A program made the translations under genes and the position numbers. A stretch of DNA of 64,000 nt from Arthrobotrys musiformis. Lineage: Eukaryota > Ascomycota > Orbiliomycetes > Orbiliales > Orbiliaceae. Positions 32,365 to 43,383 of this stretch are shown here, in pieces. Position 1 is the first letter of the stretch. Each line of letters starts with the position of its first letter. The stretch is from the NCBI GenBank assembly GCA_036971715.1, contig JAVHJL010000002.1:900501-964500 (forward strand), written 5' to 3'. The notes under the pieces were generated by a model. It was not told the DNA's origin and did no database searches. It saw nothing but the letters and a program-made list of their open reading frames with translations.

Positions 32365-33219
32365 GTTTCCTTATGCGGTGCCAGATCTGTAAATTTGAGA
32401 AGTCTAGACGTGGCATGGCTGTGGGCATCGAAGGAACAATTACATTTTGGGCTTTCAAACTTCCGCTCTTGCTACCTGTCTTTTTGTCTTTCGTTCTTTC
32501 GTTCTTTCTTACTTATTTAAGTTCCTTCTGTCTTATTTATATTTAAGTTCTTTCTGTCTTTCGATGTTTCGTTCTTTCCAATTCTTTCTAGTTGTGGTTT
32601 TCTTTTCGTATACTTCTTTTGTACTTACTCATATAAGCTTTCCGCCTTCTAGTTCTACTTTTGCAGTGCCCTTCACATATATGTTCAAGATGCGTCAGTC
32701 TGCAATAATATGGACAATAGGATCGTAATATATATAATGCCATGGCATTACCGTACTTTCTTGAAGCAGCTGTTGCATTTTGTGTGTTGGCCCGGGGTGC
32801 AGGACAATCCCGGTGCCAAGACGTGGGATTAGCCGTCCTGTGCCTTCCGCTTTGGCTGCCTGCTTCGGGCCTCGTAATTGCAGGACTCCCTAACCAGCCA
32901 GAGCTAACGACTCCTCATCCTCATCCATCCCCATCCTCACCACCATCGCCATCACCACCACCATCACGGCCTCCATTCATCCCATCTACAAATGAGCACA
33001 GCCCCACGGGCTTCGTGGATTTTTGCTTGCCGCTAATTTCTTTTTTCCGTTTTCTTTGTTTTTTGTCTGTCTACGTGTACTTGTCGGTTTTTATATCAGC
33101 ATTGTACTCAGCATCATAATTCGCTCCCTATATCTCACCCCCTTCCCCCCAGCTTCTCTCGATAACACCTTCTTTACCGTCTGACCGATTCGGACTACAA
33201 CAGATAAACCACCTTCGAG
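32365..33219. other. Intergenic with pyrimidine-rich repeats, 5' of the PAN1 gene
   Basis: Positions 32474-32600 are a degenerate tandem of CTTTCGTTCTTTC-type words, almost all pyrimidine on the plus strand. Positions 32911-32975 are a CCATCAC/CATCCT-type run. A 125-codon open frame at 32742-33119 overlaps these runs and is low-complexity, so I do not call it a gene. The last 100 bases are CT-rich, as in many fungal promoters just before the start codon. Confidence 0.5.
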
Positions 33220-36200
33220 ATGTATGGCAATCCCGGCCAGTACGGCCACCAGCCTAACCAGCAACAGCAGTATGGTCAATATCAGCAGCAGCAGCAGCAG
33301 CAGCAGCAATATGGCGGCGGCCTTGGTGTTCCCGGCCAGCTGCCCCCTCAGCCAACGGGATATCAGGGTGGATTTGTCCCTCAACCTACCGGCTACGGAA
33401 ACCCTCAAATGCCATTGAGTGCGCAATACACAGGATTCGTCCCTCAACCGACAGGAGTTCCAGGGGTTCCAGGAGTTCCGGGAGGCTTTGGCAATGTCCC
33501 TCCCGTCCCTCAGATGCCGAGCCAGTTCCAGCAGCAGCAGCAATCCCAATTGTCACCGCAGACGCCTACAGCCCCTGCTTCTACACCTGGTGCATCGTCA
33601 TCCGCAAAGAAGGCTCAAGTCAAGATTCCAAACATCCGGCTGACCTTCATAACAGCTGCCGACCAGGCCAAGTTCGAGCAGTTGTTCAAAGCCGGCGTGC
33701 AAGATGGCCAAGCCCTCTCCGGCAGTACTGCCAAAGAGATACTCCTCCGTTCTGGTCTTCCGGGTTCAACTTTGGAGACAATTTGGGGTCTCTCCGACAC
33801 CACTAAGTCTGGTCATCTCATGTTTCCCGAGTTCGCTGTGGCAATGTGGCTTTGCAACGTCGCAAGATCCGGACAATCCCTCCCATCGTCGCTACCAGAA
33901 AAGATACTTAATGAGGTCTCTAGCATGGTCGATATTATTTCCTTTGCCGTCCCAGATACAGTTCCCGACGAGCCCAGAAGAACCAACGTGCCCAAGTTCT
34001 CAGCCTCTCCCGTACCGACTCCCCCACCCCAGCCTGAACGAAGCATTACAATCTCCCCACCAGCTCCTCAGCAACAGCAGCAGCAGACACATCAATCAAA
34101 CTTAGCAGCCTTGAGCCAGCTGCAGATATCCTCCCAACAAACAGGTTTACCGCCTCAGCCTTCCGGCTTTCAACAAAGTTCGGGCTTGGTCCCTTCGATT
34201 AACCTCAATCCGCAGATCACCGGCTACCAACAGACCGGCAGCATCGGCCGTGCGGGCGGTAGCAGCCTCCTAAACCCGAGCGTTCCATCAATACCATCTC
34301 AATTCACCAGCAACCTCAACCCAGGAAATACCCTCTCTGCCCTTCAAGCTCAGCCAACTGGTCGCCCAGGCCAGTGGGGGTTCGTTAATGCTCCCGCTGG
34401 TGGTTTGCCCGGTATCGAGGCCCTCGGAGCCCGTATGATGCCTAACGCTGGAGGACACCAAGGCGGGTTTACGACCACCGGTCTCACCGGTAACGCCAAG
34501 ATTCCTTGGGCCATTACGAAGGATGAAAAGTCAATCTACGACAACATCTTCAGCGCCTGGGACGGCCTCAAAAAGGGATTCATTGCTGGTTCGCAAGCAA
34601 TTGAAATCTTCAGCCAATCCGGTGTTGACAGAGGCGATTTGGAACGAATCTGGACTTTGTCCGACCCAGGGAACAAGGGACGGCTAGACCGTGATGAGTT
34701 TGCGGTTGCGATGCACTTGATCTATAGGAAGTTACAGGGGAATGAAATACCAGCGCGACTACCTCCAGAACTCATCCCACCATCCACACGAGGTTTCACA
34801 GATTCAGTCAATACCGTTAAAAATTTCTTGAAGGCGGATGCAGAGATTAGGAGAACGACCGGCGCTAACCTGCTGCCTCAAGCTACCGGTGTCAGCATGA
34901 TGAAGAACCGGTCGTTCAAGTCTAGTGGCGTGCCAGAGGCTAGGAAGGATGCAACGTTATTCAGGAACAATGACGACGAAGTGGGATACCAAAGTAGTGC
35001 CCGTAGACGGGTTGGTGGTGGCGGTAGGACGCCGTCTCCAGCGCCGCCAAGCGAGGAGCTCACCGTTGACCAGTTGAAGAAGAAAGTTAGAGAGAAGCAG
35101 ATTTTGTTGGATGCTATCGATATTAAAGACGAGGATCAGAATGAGGAAGATGCCGTGCTCGACCGACGGGATAGGCGTGATGCAGATGATCTGTATAGAA
35201 GAATTAGACGGGTGCAGGAGGATATCGATGCACACCCCAACGCTGGACTTCGAAGCGCCGATGCCGGAGCGGAGAAGAGGCAGTTGAAGAGGCAGTTGCA
35301 AAATCTCACCGACAGGTTGCCAGATCTTGCGTCGAAGATTAGGAAGGCCGAAAGAGGGATTATGGATGCCAAGTTGGAGTTGTTTAGGATGAAGGATGCG
35401 AAGGCTTTCCCGGATTCTTCGGCACATATTATTGGTACCGGTCCTGGAGGAACCATTACGGAGTCAGATAGATCGAAGGCTAGAGCTAGAGCTAGGATGC
35501 AGGCTAGGATGGCGGAGTTGACGGGGAAGCCTGCGCCTGCTGATGCTAGTGGCCGCGGTGAGGAAGAAGCCGCCAGGCGATTGGCGGATGAGACGAATAG
35601 AGCTAGAGATGAGAAGGAACGGTTTGAGAGGATGATTAGAGATATCGAAGAAACCAGTGAGGAGTTGAAGACTTCGGTTGAGGATACCCTACGCGGTGGC
35701 GACGGTGTCGAGACTTCATCTTCGAACGAGCACGAAAAGAGACGGTGGGAGGAAGGCTTGGGGGTTGAAGAGGAGATTAGGGACTTTATTTATGAGCTTG
35801 AGAGATCGAGCAAGAATAATAGGAGCAGCAGGCGAGATGATGACAGACGACCGACGCCCAAATATGCCATCGAAGACCGAAGCACGAGGGATGCAAGCCC
35901 TCCATCTAGGTCTGCGACCCCGAGGGCTTCGGACTACTCCAAAGGGAGTGCACCTGCTGCCGTGGAAGATCGTGCGGCAAGAATCAAGCGCCAAGCTGAG
36001 GAGAGGATGGCGGCCAAGATGGCAGAATTCGGCATTGCGCGATCCTCCTCCCCACTGGAATCCAAAACACAACGGCTCGAGAGGGAGAAGAAGGAGAGAG
36101 AGGAGAAGAGAAGGCAAGCGGATGAAGAAAGTGCGAGACGGGAAGAGGAGAGAAAGAAGAAGCTTGCTGCGGACTTCGGCCCACCTATCGTCGAGGCTAA

Positions 36201-37447
36201 GAAACCTCCACCACCGGCTCCACGGGCGAAGCCCGCACCTGCGCCGGCGAGACCCGATGCTGCAAGACTAGCACAGGAGGAGGCACAGAGGAGAGAGCAG
36301 GAGGAGCGGGAAGCTGAGAGGTTGAGACTAGAGTATGTTCTACCTTTTAAGTGTGATCGATCGAGTAATATTCAAATGCTAACTGCGCATTAGGGAGGAG
36401 GAACGTCGAGAGGAAGAGGAGATTCTGAGGCAGCAACAGGAGGCTCGTGATCGTATCAAGGCTCTGGAGCAGCAAGGCCAACAGGAGAAACTGAAGAAGG
36501 CTGAAGCTGCGAAGAAGAAGGCTACAAACGACGAACGGGCCAAGCGACTTGCTGCCATGAGGGCAGAGCTCGAGAGAGCTGAGGCAGAAGAAAGGTGTGT
36601 ATCTCCGAATTTTCCCGTCAAAACCGGATCTTCGTATGCTCATATTTTTTTAAACAGACGACTACGGGAACAACAGCAACAGCAACCAGAAGATGAATCC
36701 TCTTCTGATGATGAAGGCCCACAGCAAATCACTCCAACTAAGGAAAAACCAGAAGAGGCGTGGAACGCACCGGCTCCAAAGGTTGCTTCACCTCCTCCTC
36801 CTGCACCACCTGTCGCCTCGCAAACAGAGACAGTATCTGCCGCAGAAACCAACCCCTTCTTCCGCAAGATCGGATCTAATGGGTCCGCTTCCTCCTCATC
36901 TGTGGCATCTCCACAACCACCTTCTTCTGAGGTTTCCCACAACCCATTCCACAAATTCACCGCACCTGCTCCGCCACCTCCCAAGATCCCGCGGTACGGA
37001 ACTAGGGACGATGATGATTGGTCCGTCGTTAGTGGCGACGATAACAATGATGGAGATGACGATGAAGAAGTTGGAAGAAAAGGTGCTGCAGAGTTGGCAA
37101 GCCAGTTCTTTGGCGGGCTTGGACTCCCTAGGGCCTCGCCAGCGACTGTCGTCTCTCCAACTAGTCCACCAGCCTTTTCCCCAACCGGACCGCCACCACC
37201 CCCAATCATGGGCATGCCACCTCCGCCTCCGCCACCTCCACCCATGCCAGCAGGATTTGGAGGTGCTCCTCCCCCACCACCTGGCCCTCCACCACCACCC
37301 ATGGGCGGCCCCCCAATGCCGCCTATTGGTGGCGGCGGTGCGGACAGAAGCGGGCTATTCGCCCAGATTCAGGCGGGCAAAGGTTTGAGGAAGACTGTTA
37401 CAAAGGACAAGAGTGCATCCTCCTCCGCTGGAAGAGTTTTGGAATAA
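33220..37447 (+). CDS. pan1: Actin cytoskeleton-regulatory complex protein PAN1
   Basis: Endocytic scaffold that activates Arp2/3-driven actin assembly at cortical patches, working with End3 and Sla1. Three exons, 33220-36332, 36394-36594 and 36658-37447, with introns of 61 and 63 nt, give 1367 residues, the usual size for Pezizomycotina PAN1. Order of parts: a Gln/Pro/Gly-rich head with a Gln run from a CAG tract near 33280-33308; EH domain 1 at about 136-243 (LPGSTLETIWGLSD); repeated PQPTG-type motifs; EH domain 2 at about 427-523 (GDLERIWTLSDPGNKG); a long charged coiled-coil region from about 610 to 1110; poly-Pro runs at about 1280-1330; and a C-terminal WH2 motif (LFAQIQAGKGLRK). The introns fall in the coiled-coil segment and keep frame. 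Start is the first ATG before the Gln-rich head. Confidence 0.97.
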
Positions 37448-37813
37448 GTCAGCTCGCTCACCTTTTGATTTCGTCGAACGTGGGGATGGGATAAGTAGTT
37501 TCGATTATATCTTGGATATTCTTTTTTTTGTTACAGTATACTTGAATCCCGGGGGGTCTTTAGTAGAGAGTAGCAGTGATAGTAGAGTTGAAGGGCCTTT
37601 TATCTTTTAATTAATTATATATCTTCGAATTCTCGCACGAACTCCGTTTTTAAGCCATTTCATACATAATAAATCTTCAATTCTCCATTGAGAAGAGGTA
37701 TAGAACCTTTTTAGTAGCGGAGGGGTTGTTTTGCCCTCAAGGTCAATGAGCTTAACGTAACGTTAGTTTGCGTAACGAGATGATCTGATAACTATATCTA
37801 ACAAGATCTAGAT
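37448..37813. other. Short convergent intergenic region
   Basis: 365 bases between the stop of PAN1 (plus) and the stop of the 718-residue gene (minus). AT-rich, with a T run near 37521 and a TTAATTAATTATATA stretch at about 37609-37622, as expected for overlapping 3' ends. A short inverted pair AACGTAACGTTA lies at 37754-37765. No gene. Confidence 0.5.
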
Positions 37814-39970
37814 CTACAATAGGGCTTGCGGATGAGGTTTGGGCGGTGGGAAGCGGGCCGAAGGAGGGGGTAAGAGCGCCGCCTCGTGTAGCAATCGTGC
37901 GTCCATGGCATAATGAAATGGGCCTTTGGGCTCAAAAAGATGGCCTCCCTGGCCCCATGCGGAAAGCGCCCTGTATAACCGTCTGATATGATCCTCTTGA
38001 TTTCTTATATACATCCCCCCCACCACGTCCGAGAATAAAATTCCGTAGAGGATGTCGACATTCTTTCTGTCACAGACACGTTCGTCCTCTGGTACCACAA
38101 ATTCCGGAAGTAAGGCCGCAACATAGCCGGATGCGCGCGCTGCTCTAAGATCCTTTTGGTGTAACAATATTGTGATTGCGGTTGTAAAGTAGATTTCAAG
38201 ATAGAGGCGATCGTTTGTATCCAAGGGATCTTGTCGCAAGAGCATCTGGATGGTTATGGACTCGTTCCAGGCGTGTGTGATTGCTAATAGGTACGATTTC
38301 ACCGCTAACCACCGTTTCGCCTCCTCGACGCCGGGGTATATCGAAGATAACATTTTGTCGATTATTGAAATTGCCCTCGTCCATTCACCGTTTCGGATAG
38401 CTTCTTGACGGGACTCTAAATACGCTCGACGGATGGATTCATCTTCTTTCCTTATCAACGAATACTTTTCCGACTCGAGCGAGGTGGAGTAGTTTGTTGT
38501 TATCAGAAATTGTATATCAGGATGCGAGTTGGCGAAATATTTGGGCGGCTCGTGGGGACTCTCGAATGCTTTCAAGACACCGAATAATCCTGTGATGCTG
38601 CTGAACGGTTCTGGTGGTAGTAATTGCGGCTCACGCCCGGGCCCCGCGGATATATTCCTCAAGAAGGACTGCCAGATCGCCAGAAGGACCTGATTCCGGA
38701 ATTTATGACACTCATCGAGGGTACCGTACGAAAAGCCGCTTTGATACACGTGCTTGAGAACATACTGCGCTCCTTTCCAGATCATTTTCCCGGCTTTCGA
38801 ATTCAGGAGTATGTATCCCTTGTTTGTCCAGTTTTTTGAAACAGCATCGGAGAGCTCCCTGTGAAGTGCTTTTCTGGTCTCGTTTATTGCCCACCAGCTG
38901 GATCCCTCTTCCCCTTTGTCTACATGAGTGGATATGGAGATCACCTTATCACAGGATGATAACAAGATCTCGGGGTCATCGAGGGAAAAAAGTTGACCGC
39001 ATACAAAGCAGGAGATCACCGAAATCTGCCACAGAGCATTCCAACAGTCGTACTGCTTGCGTAGCTTCAAAAGGCCCGTAAGCGTAAGCCCGCTAACTTC
39101 AATATTGCTACTATTCCACGGTATAATCGAGGAAAGCAGTTCATCCAGGCCCGTCGTGGACTTGAGCAGGGTGTCGATAGGTTGACGATAAGGCAGGCCG
39201 GATCGCTCTTGGGTTATAAGCCACTCGCGAAGCATTTTCGATATCGGCCCTACTGACTTTATAGTAATCCTCCCGGCGGCGGAGCCCGTTCTTGATATTA
39301 TCCCACTATGCCTCTCTAGATTTTCGAGGAGGGTTTTTAACGAAATCAACGTGGTGCCGGCACGGGATACCCCATCTTGGCCGGGGAAATGGTAAGCGAA
39401 TTCTTCGTATATGTCCCTCTCTGCGTCTCCATCTTCCAAATACTCATCTGCAGCTGAATTCTCGTTTCTTTGGTGTATAATCCTGGTTTCGCTGTTTTCG
39501 ATCTCCGTTCGGGGTATCGATTGTGATGTTGACGAGTTCCTCTGCTGCAGTGTGGGCGGAAACGCGGTTGTTGTATTTTCGATATCCGTCGGAACTTCAG
39601 CCCCGATAGCTGCATTCGTGAAAGTAGGCATATAAGCTCTCAAGTCCCCACTCGCGGCGTTCTCTCGACCGGGGATATGACAAGGGTGAGTTCCATTTTC
39701 GATCGGTCCGTTCCGCGTTCTTTCCAGGAACGTTCTGTAGTCGTTACCGTCTACATTTTCGACCGTTGTAGGAAACGCCGTAGCCGCCTCTTTTGCGGGA
39801 GCCTCGTTCCCAACGCCTGCCGCCGGCCAAGTGAAGGGTTTTGGAACTACTGCAACGGGAGAGAGTGGCTTGCGCGGGATACGATAGTTCGATAGATCTG
39901 AAGTTTTCACTTGTGATTCTGGTTTTGAGATTATACCACCCGAGGTTGAAACTGGTTTCCGTTTGATCAT
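37814..39970 (-). CDS. Uncharacterised 718-residue fungal protein
   Basis: One open frame. The first ATG at 39970 gives a protein starting MIKRKPVS. The frame stays open a little farther upstream without an ATG, so an extra 5' exon is possible. Residues 1-200 are low in order, with Ser/Thr/Pro/Glu-rich stretches and many short motifs that could be phosphorylated. From about 200 onward the protein is mostly helical, with conserved-looking blocks (TTLISLKTLLENLERHSGI, YDCWNALWQISVISCF) but no motif that I can name. No signal peptide, zinc cluster or catalytic signature is visible. The basic start followed by a disordered region and a helical domain resembles fungal lineage-specific regulatory proteins, but this is not enough to assign a role. 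Confidence 0.7.
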   Translation of the reverse strand: MIKRKPVSTSGGIISKPESQVKTSDLSNYRIPRKPLSPVAVVPKPFTWPAAGVGNEAPAKEAATAFPTTVENVDGNDYRTFLERTRNGPIENGTHPCHIPGRENAASGDLRAYMPTFTNAAIGAEVPTDIENTTTAFPPTLQQRNSSTSQSIPRTEIENSETRIIHQRNENSAADEYLEDGDAERDIYEEFAYHFPGQDGVSRAGTTLISLKTLLENLERHSGIISRTGSAAGRITIKSVGPISKMLREWLITQERSGLPYRQPIDTLLKSTTGLDELLSSIIPWNSSNIEVSGLTLTGLLKLRKQYDCWNALWQISVISCFVCGQLFSLDDPEILLSSCDKVISISTHVDKGEEGSSWWAINETRKALHRELSDAVSKNWTNKGYILLNSKAGKMIWKGAQYVLKHVYQSGFSYGTLDECHKFRNQVLLAIWQSFLRNISAGPGREPQLLPPEPFSSITGLFGVLKAFESPHEPPKYFANSHPDIQFLITTNYSTSLESEKYSLIRKEDESIRRAYLESRQEAIRNGEWTRAISIIDKMLSSIYPGVEEAKRWLAVKSYLLAITHAWNESITIQMLLRQDPLDTNDRLYLEIYFTTAITILLHQKDLRAARASGYVAALLPEFVVPEDERVCDRKNVDILYGILFSDVVGGMYIRNQEDHIRRLYRALSAWGQGGHLFEPKGPFHYAMDARLLHEAALLPPPSARFPPPKPHPQALL

Positions 39971-41869
39971 CTTGAGCTTCCAATTTGGCACTGCGCGCGT
40001 GGGGTGTCAATTGAAGATAGAGAATCGAGAGGAGCTAGCTTCTAAGTCAAGTCGATTAATAGATGTCTACATTTGGGGTATATGAATAGATATATACCAA
40101 AAAAAGAGCTTTGCAAATAGCAAATCGTGCGTCCAAAGAGACCTCGCCTTGTTTCCATTAATTACTTAATCAAGCATTTTAACCTGGTATCCCTCGAGAT
40201 TTGAACCGTAAAATATCAAAACATGTACATGTACATGCCGATCAACGGTGTTCTATTTTAGGGTGTTGGTCTATAGCAACTGCTGAAATGTGCGAATATG
40301 CAAGCCTTCTTTTTTCGATTTTTTGTTTGGCTGAGAACTTGGCTCTGGCTATGGCCAATAACTGGCACAGCCTGTGTCGCCAGTTCTTAAGAAATGCATC
40401 CCCGCTATACATTTGATAGAATATGTCGACTGATTACCTAACCTTTGTTTTTAAACTAGGGTGTTTTACTCCGTGGTTTTTGTATTCTAGATATTATCCC
40501 GCTGCATGCTGTAGACTTAGAGCCCTCGTCGAGATAGGACATATTTGAAAACTAAAAGCTTTAAAGCTACTCGAGAAGCAGTCTTGTAACTAGTGTTGTA
40601 TACCCAGCGTGAGAAGAGGCGAAGCTTCAACGTATGGCGATAGGTTCGATAGACCCAGCATGCTGGTAATCGTAGACCCAGTAGGTGAAATTGTGCTAGC
40701 TCTAGTAGAAACAAGCGCTGAGTGTCGCTAGGTGTATTCCTACATGCTACAGGCCATCGCAAATTTAGTCGTCTGTAGGTAACCTCAAAGTCAGGCCCTT
40801 CTGTGTTGTCACAAGCAATTGTTGAATTTTTTGCGTTGCCTCGTAACACAAGAAAAAACTCCCACCTCCCAAACCCGTCTACCTTCCACGTGACCCCGAA
40901 ACGACCGCCTATAAAATCTCCCACCACTCGCCAAAGTCTTTCAAATTTTTTTCTCTTCTTCTCTCCTTCGAACAACGCAAATTCAAAAAACCATCCCCTT
41001 ACAACGAAATTTACAAAGATCAAAAAGCATTCGCTCGAGGGCCCCCCTTAACCGGTGGTTGGCTCCATGAACATACCGAATCGTCTGGGAGTGGGAGAAT
41101 AAATTTTTTTGGTTGGTCTTGGGTGCGGCGGATTTTTTTCACTTCTTGTTATGATCCCCTCCTACAAGGAGGGGGATGTGGAATCGGGCGCAATGATCGA
41201 CTATACATGCTATTCGTGAATGTTATGAGTTTTTATCGTAGATGCTGGTGAAGATGTAGACTGGCCTTAGGGCTTCGCCGTAGATGTTTGGCGGTGATGT
41301 GGGTCGGTGTGGTTCCGTAGATGTTGCGCATTGATGTGTACTGCATCCACGCGATATTCCACGCGCCGCTCTCGATCTTTCGGTGGAGCGTCGGGCGAGC
41401 CTTGCTCTCGATCGCGGGTGAGATTATACATTGGGTCACCTGAGATAGACTATATGTATATATCGAGTCTGCGTCGTTCAAGACGATTCTAGACGCACGT
41501 CGCACCCTCAAACACCCCAATGGATTGATATCGCCCAACGTTCTAGCCTGCAAAGTGAATAATATTCGTCGTTAAATACAATATTGTATAAGCAATACAA
41601 GAATCTTTTCCGTCGAAATGAAGTATATGAAAATTTTTTCTCCGAGAAGGGACGACGAAGACGGCAGGTGGAGGATTAGAAAAGGATAGACAACAAAAGG
41701 AAAGGTATCAAAACAAAAAGACAGCCGCTGTTCAAGGGAATATATATGGGGAATTATTAAGACTTCAATGTAACGAGTGAGAAATACCGTCTCAACATTA
41801 CCTACGCAGACATCGTGACTCTCGACGATCTATACCATCACGCCTACTCTCTTCTCTCACCGGTCTCAA
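39971..41869. other. 1.9-kb gap with no supported coding sequence
   Basis: No frame on either strand looks coding beyond chance. It contains a promoter-like segment at 40887-41050 (listed separately), a strong hairpin at 41154-41177 whose arms ATCCCCTCCT and AGGAGGGGGAT flank a 3-nt loop, and several near-repeats of CGTAGATG between 41240 and 41325. The last 200 bases are the 3' region of the M20 peptidase gene on the minus strand. Confidence 0.45.
40887..41050 (+). promoter_or_regulatory. Strong-looking core promoter without a downstream coding sequence
   Basis: A CACGTG box at 40887-40892 is followed 17 bases later by a TATA-like CTATAAAA at 40909-40916, then a pyrimidine-rich initiator zone (TTTTTTTCTCTTCTTCTCTCC near 40945-40966) and an A/C-rich leader. 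This layout is typical of highly expressed fungal genes. The next ATG, at about 41068, opens only an 11-codon frame. It may drive a non-coding RNA or belong to a decayed gene. Confidence 0.35.
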
Positions 41870-43383
41870 TTAGACGTCAATTGGCAAGATGGTGACATAT
41901 TCCGCTTGCTCTTCGCCCTCATTTTTCTTAGTATCTCCCTTTTCGGCCGCTGCTGCCGGGACTTCGACCTTTTCAACTTTTTCAACCACAGGTTCAGCTT
42001 GAACGCTGGGTTCGATCACAACAGCCTCGACTGATGAGGCCGCAGTTTCTGACTTTGCCGGTTCAGCGACAACAACCGCCTTGGCGCTTAAGATTCCCTT
42101 GACGATTCGCTTGTAGCCTTTAACAGCTTCGTAGAGGTCGGATTTATCGATCTTCTCGTTATCGCCGTGAGCGACGAGGATGGTGCCGGGGCCGTAGAGG
42201 TACTTCTTATGGTTGCCATTGAGGTTTGGAATGTCGGTGCCGTAGCTGAGGGCGATAGTCTCGAAACCTATTTTCGCAAGCACCATTAGTACCGTTATTA
42301 TATATTGAGATAGGAGTGAAGAGGCACCATACCTTCAAGGTCGTGATCGCAGAAGACAGGGTCGTAATGAGGCTGCTTCCAGGTCGCCTCAACACCATCA
42401 ATCCCCTTCAAAGCATCTTCAACCAAAACTTTGACGTCCGAAAAATGCTCCGCTCCGATCCTAATAGCCACCTCGGCCTTTGCGAATGCAGGAATGACAT
42501 TCGCAGCCACACCACCGCTCATGATACCAATGTTCAACGTAGTGTTGCCCAACAAATCCGAGCTCGGGAGCTTCAAGTTGTCGAGTTTGTACAGCGCCTG
42601 GATGATGTGGCTGTTGGCATTGATACCGAGATTCGGGTATCCGGAGTGACTAGCCCTCCCCTTAGCTTCGACATCCAACATGGCCAACCCCTTGTGTCCA
42701 ACAGCTAGCTTGAGCTCCGTAGGTTCACCGAAGACAACCGCGTCCCATTTCAAGTTGAGGGTATTCATGTGTCTCATTCCATCACCGGTTGTCTCCTCTC
42801 CGACAACGAAGAGGAGGGAGACGGTATCTGCCGTGATATGCTTCTGGGCGAGTAACTCTTCAACTGCAATAATCTGTGACGCAACAGAAGCCTTCGCATC
42901 GCATGATCCACGACCGTGTACGGTCCTCAACCCATCCTTGAACGGAATAAACGGCGGGACGGTATCGATATGACTGGTCAGCAATATCGGCGTTGACCTC
43001 GACCCTCCCTCCGGGTATGCGAAGACATTACACCGTGTCGTCGGGTATTCCGGTGATTGGACGGGTATTAACTCAACCTTGAATCCCTTGGACTCGAGAT
43101 ATGTTTGTAGGTATCCGGCGACCTCTGCTTCATTCCCCGATACGGAAGGGATGGAGACTAGATCGCGGTGCAGGGAGAGCAGAGGAGAGGAGCCGGTCGG
43201 GTCTATGATCTTGTTTATGAAGGAGGGGACCTGGATTTGCGCGATCTGGGTTTTGATGTTGTTCAGATGTGTGTCGAGGACGGCGGGCAGCTGGATGTCG
43301 ATGCCGAAGGGGAGTTGGAGAGAGTGCACCACCAGGGGCGCTGCGGAGAGGGCGATGAGAGAGGGGGAAGCGTACAGCCGCAT
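41870..43383 (-). CDS. Secreted M20-family metallopeptidase (ArgE/carboxypeptidase type)
   Basis: Two exons, 43383-42333 and 42267-41870, with a 65-nt intron, give 482 residues. Dinuclear zinc hydrolase of the M20 family, which removes amino-acid residues or acyl groups from small peptides. The first 20 or so residues form a hydrophobic signal peptide (SPSLIALSAAPLVVHS), so it should be secreted or vacuolar. Metal and catalytic residues are all present: H138 and D140 in SHIDTVPP, D162 in GRGSCDAKAS, E196/E197 in VVGEETTGDG, E220 in FGEPTE, and the last zinc His in ILVAHGDNEK in exon 2. The dimerisation domain motif ASHSGYP is also seen. Odd feature: about 70 residues after the catalytic core are a low-complexity Ala/Val/Glu/Pro tail. 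The ATG at 43383 is chosen because it starts the signal peptide. Confidence 0.93.

Noticed and set aside
32742..33119. 125-codon open frame before PAN1
   Set aside because: Made mostly of low-complexity CCATCAC and pyrimidine runs in the PAN1 promoter. No domain or conserved-looking block.
36640..37302. 220-codon Gly-rich open frame on the minus strand
   Set aside because: Antisense to the poly-Pro part of PAN1. The Gly runs are simply the complement of Pro codons.
40180..40215. Possible tRNA T-arm on the minus strand (GGTTCAAATCTCG)
   Set aside because: No matching acceptor, D arm or anticodon arm within the needed distance.
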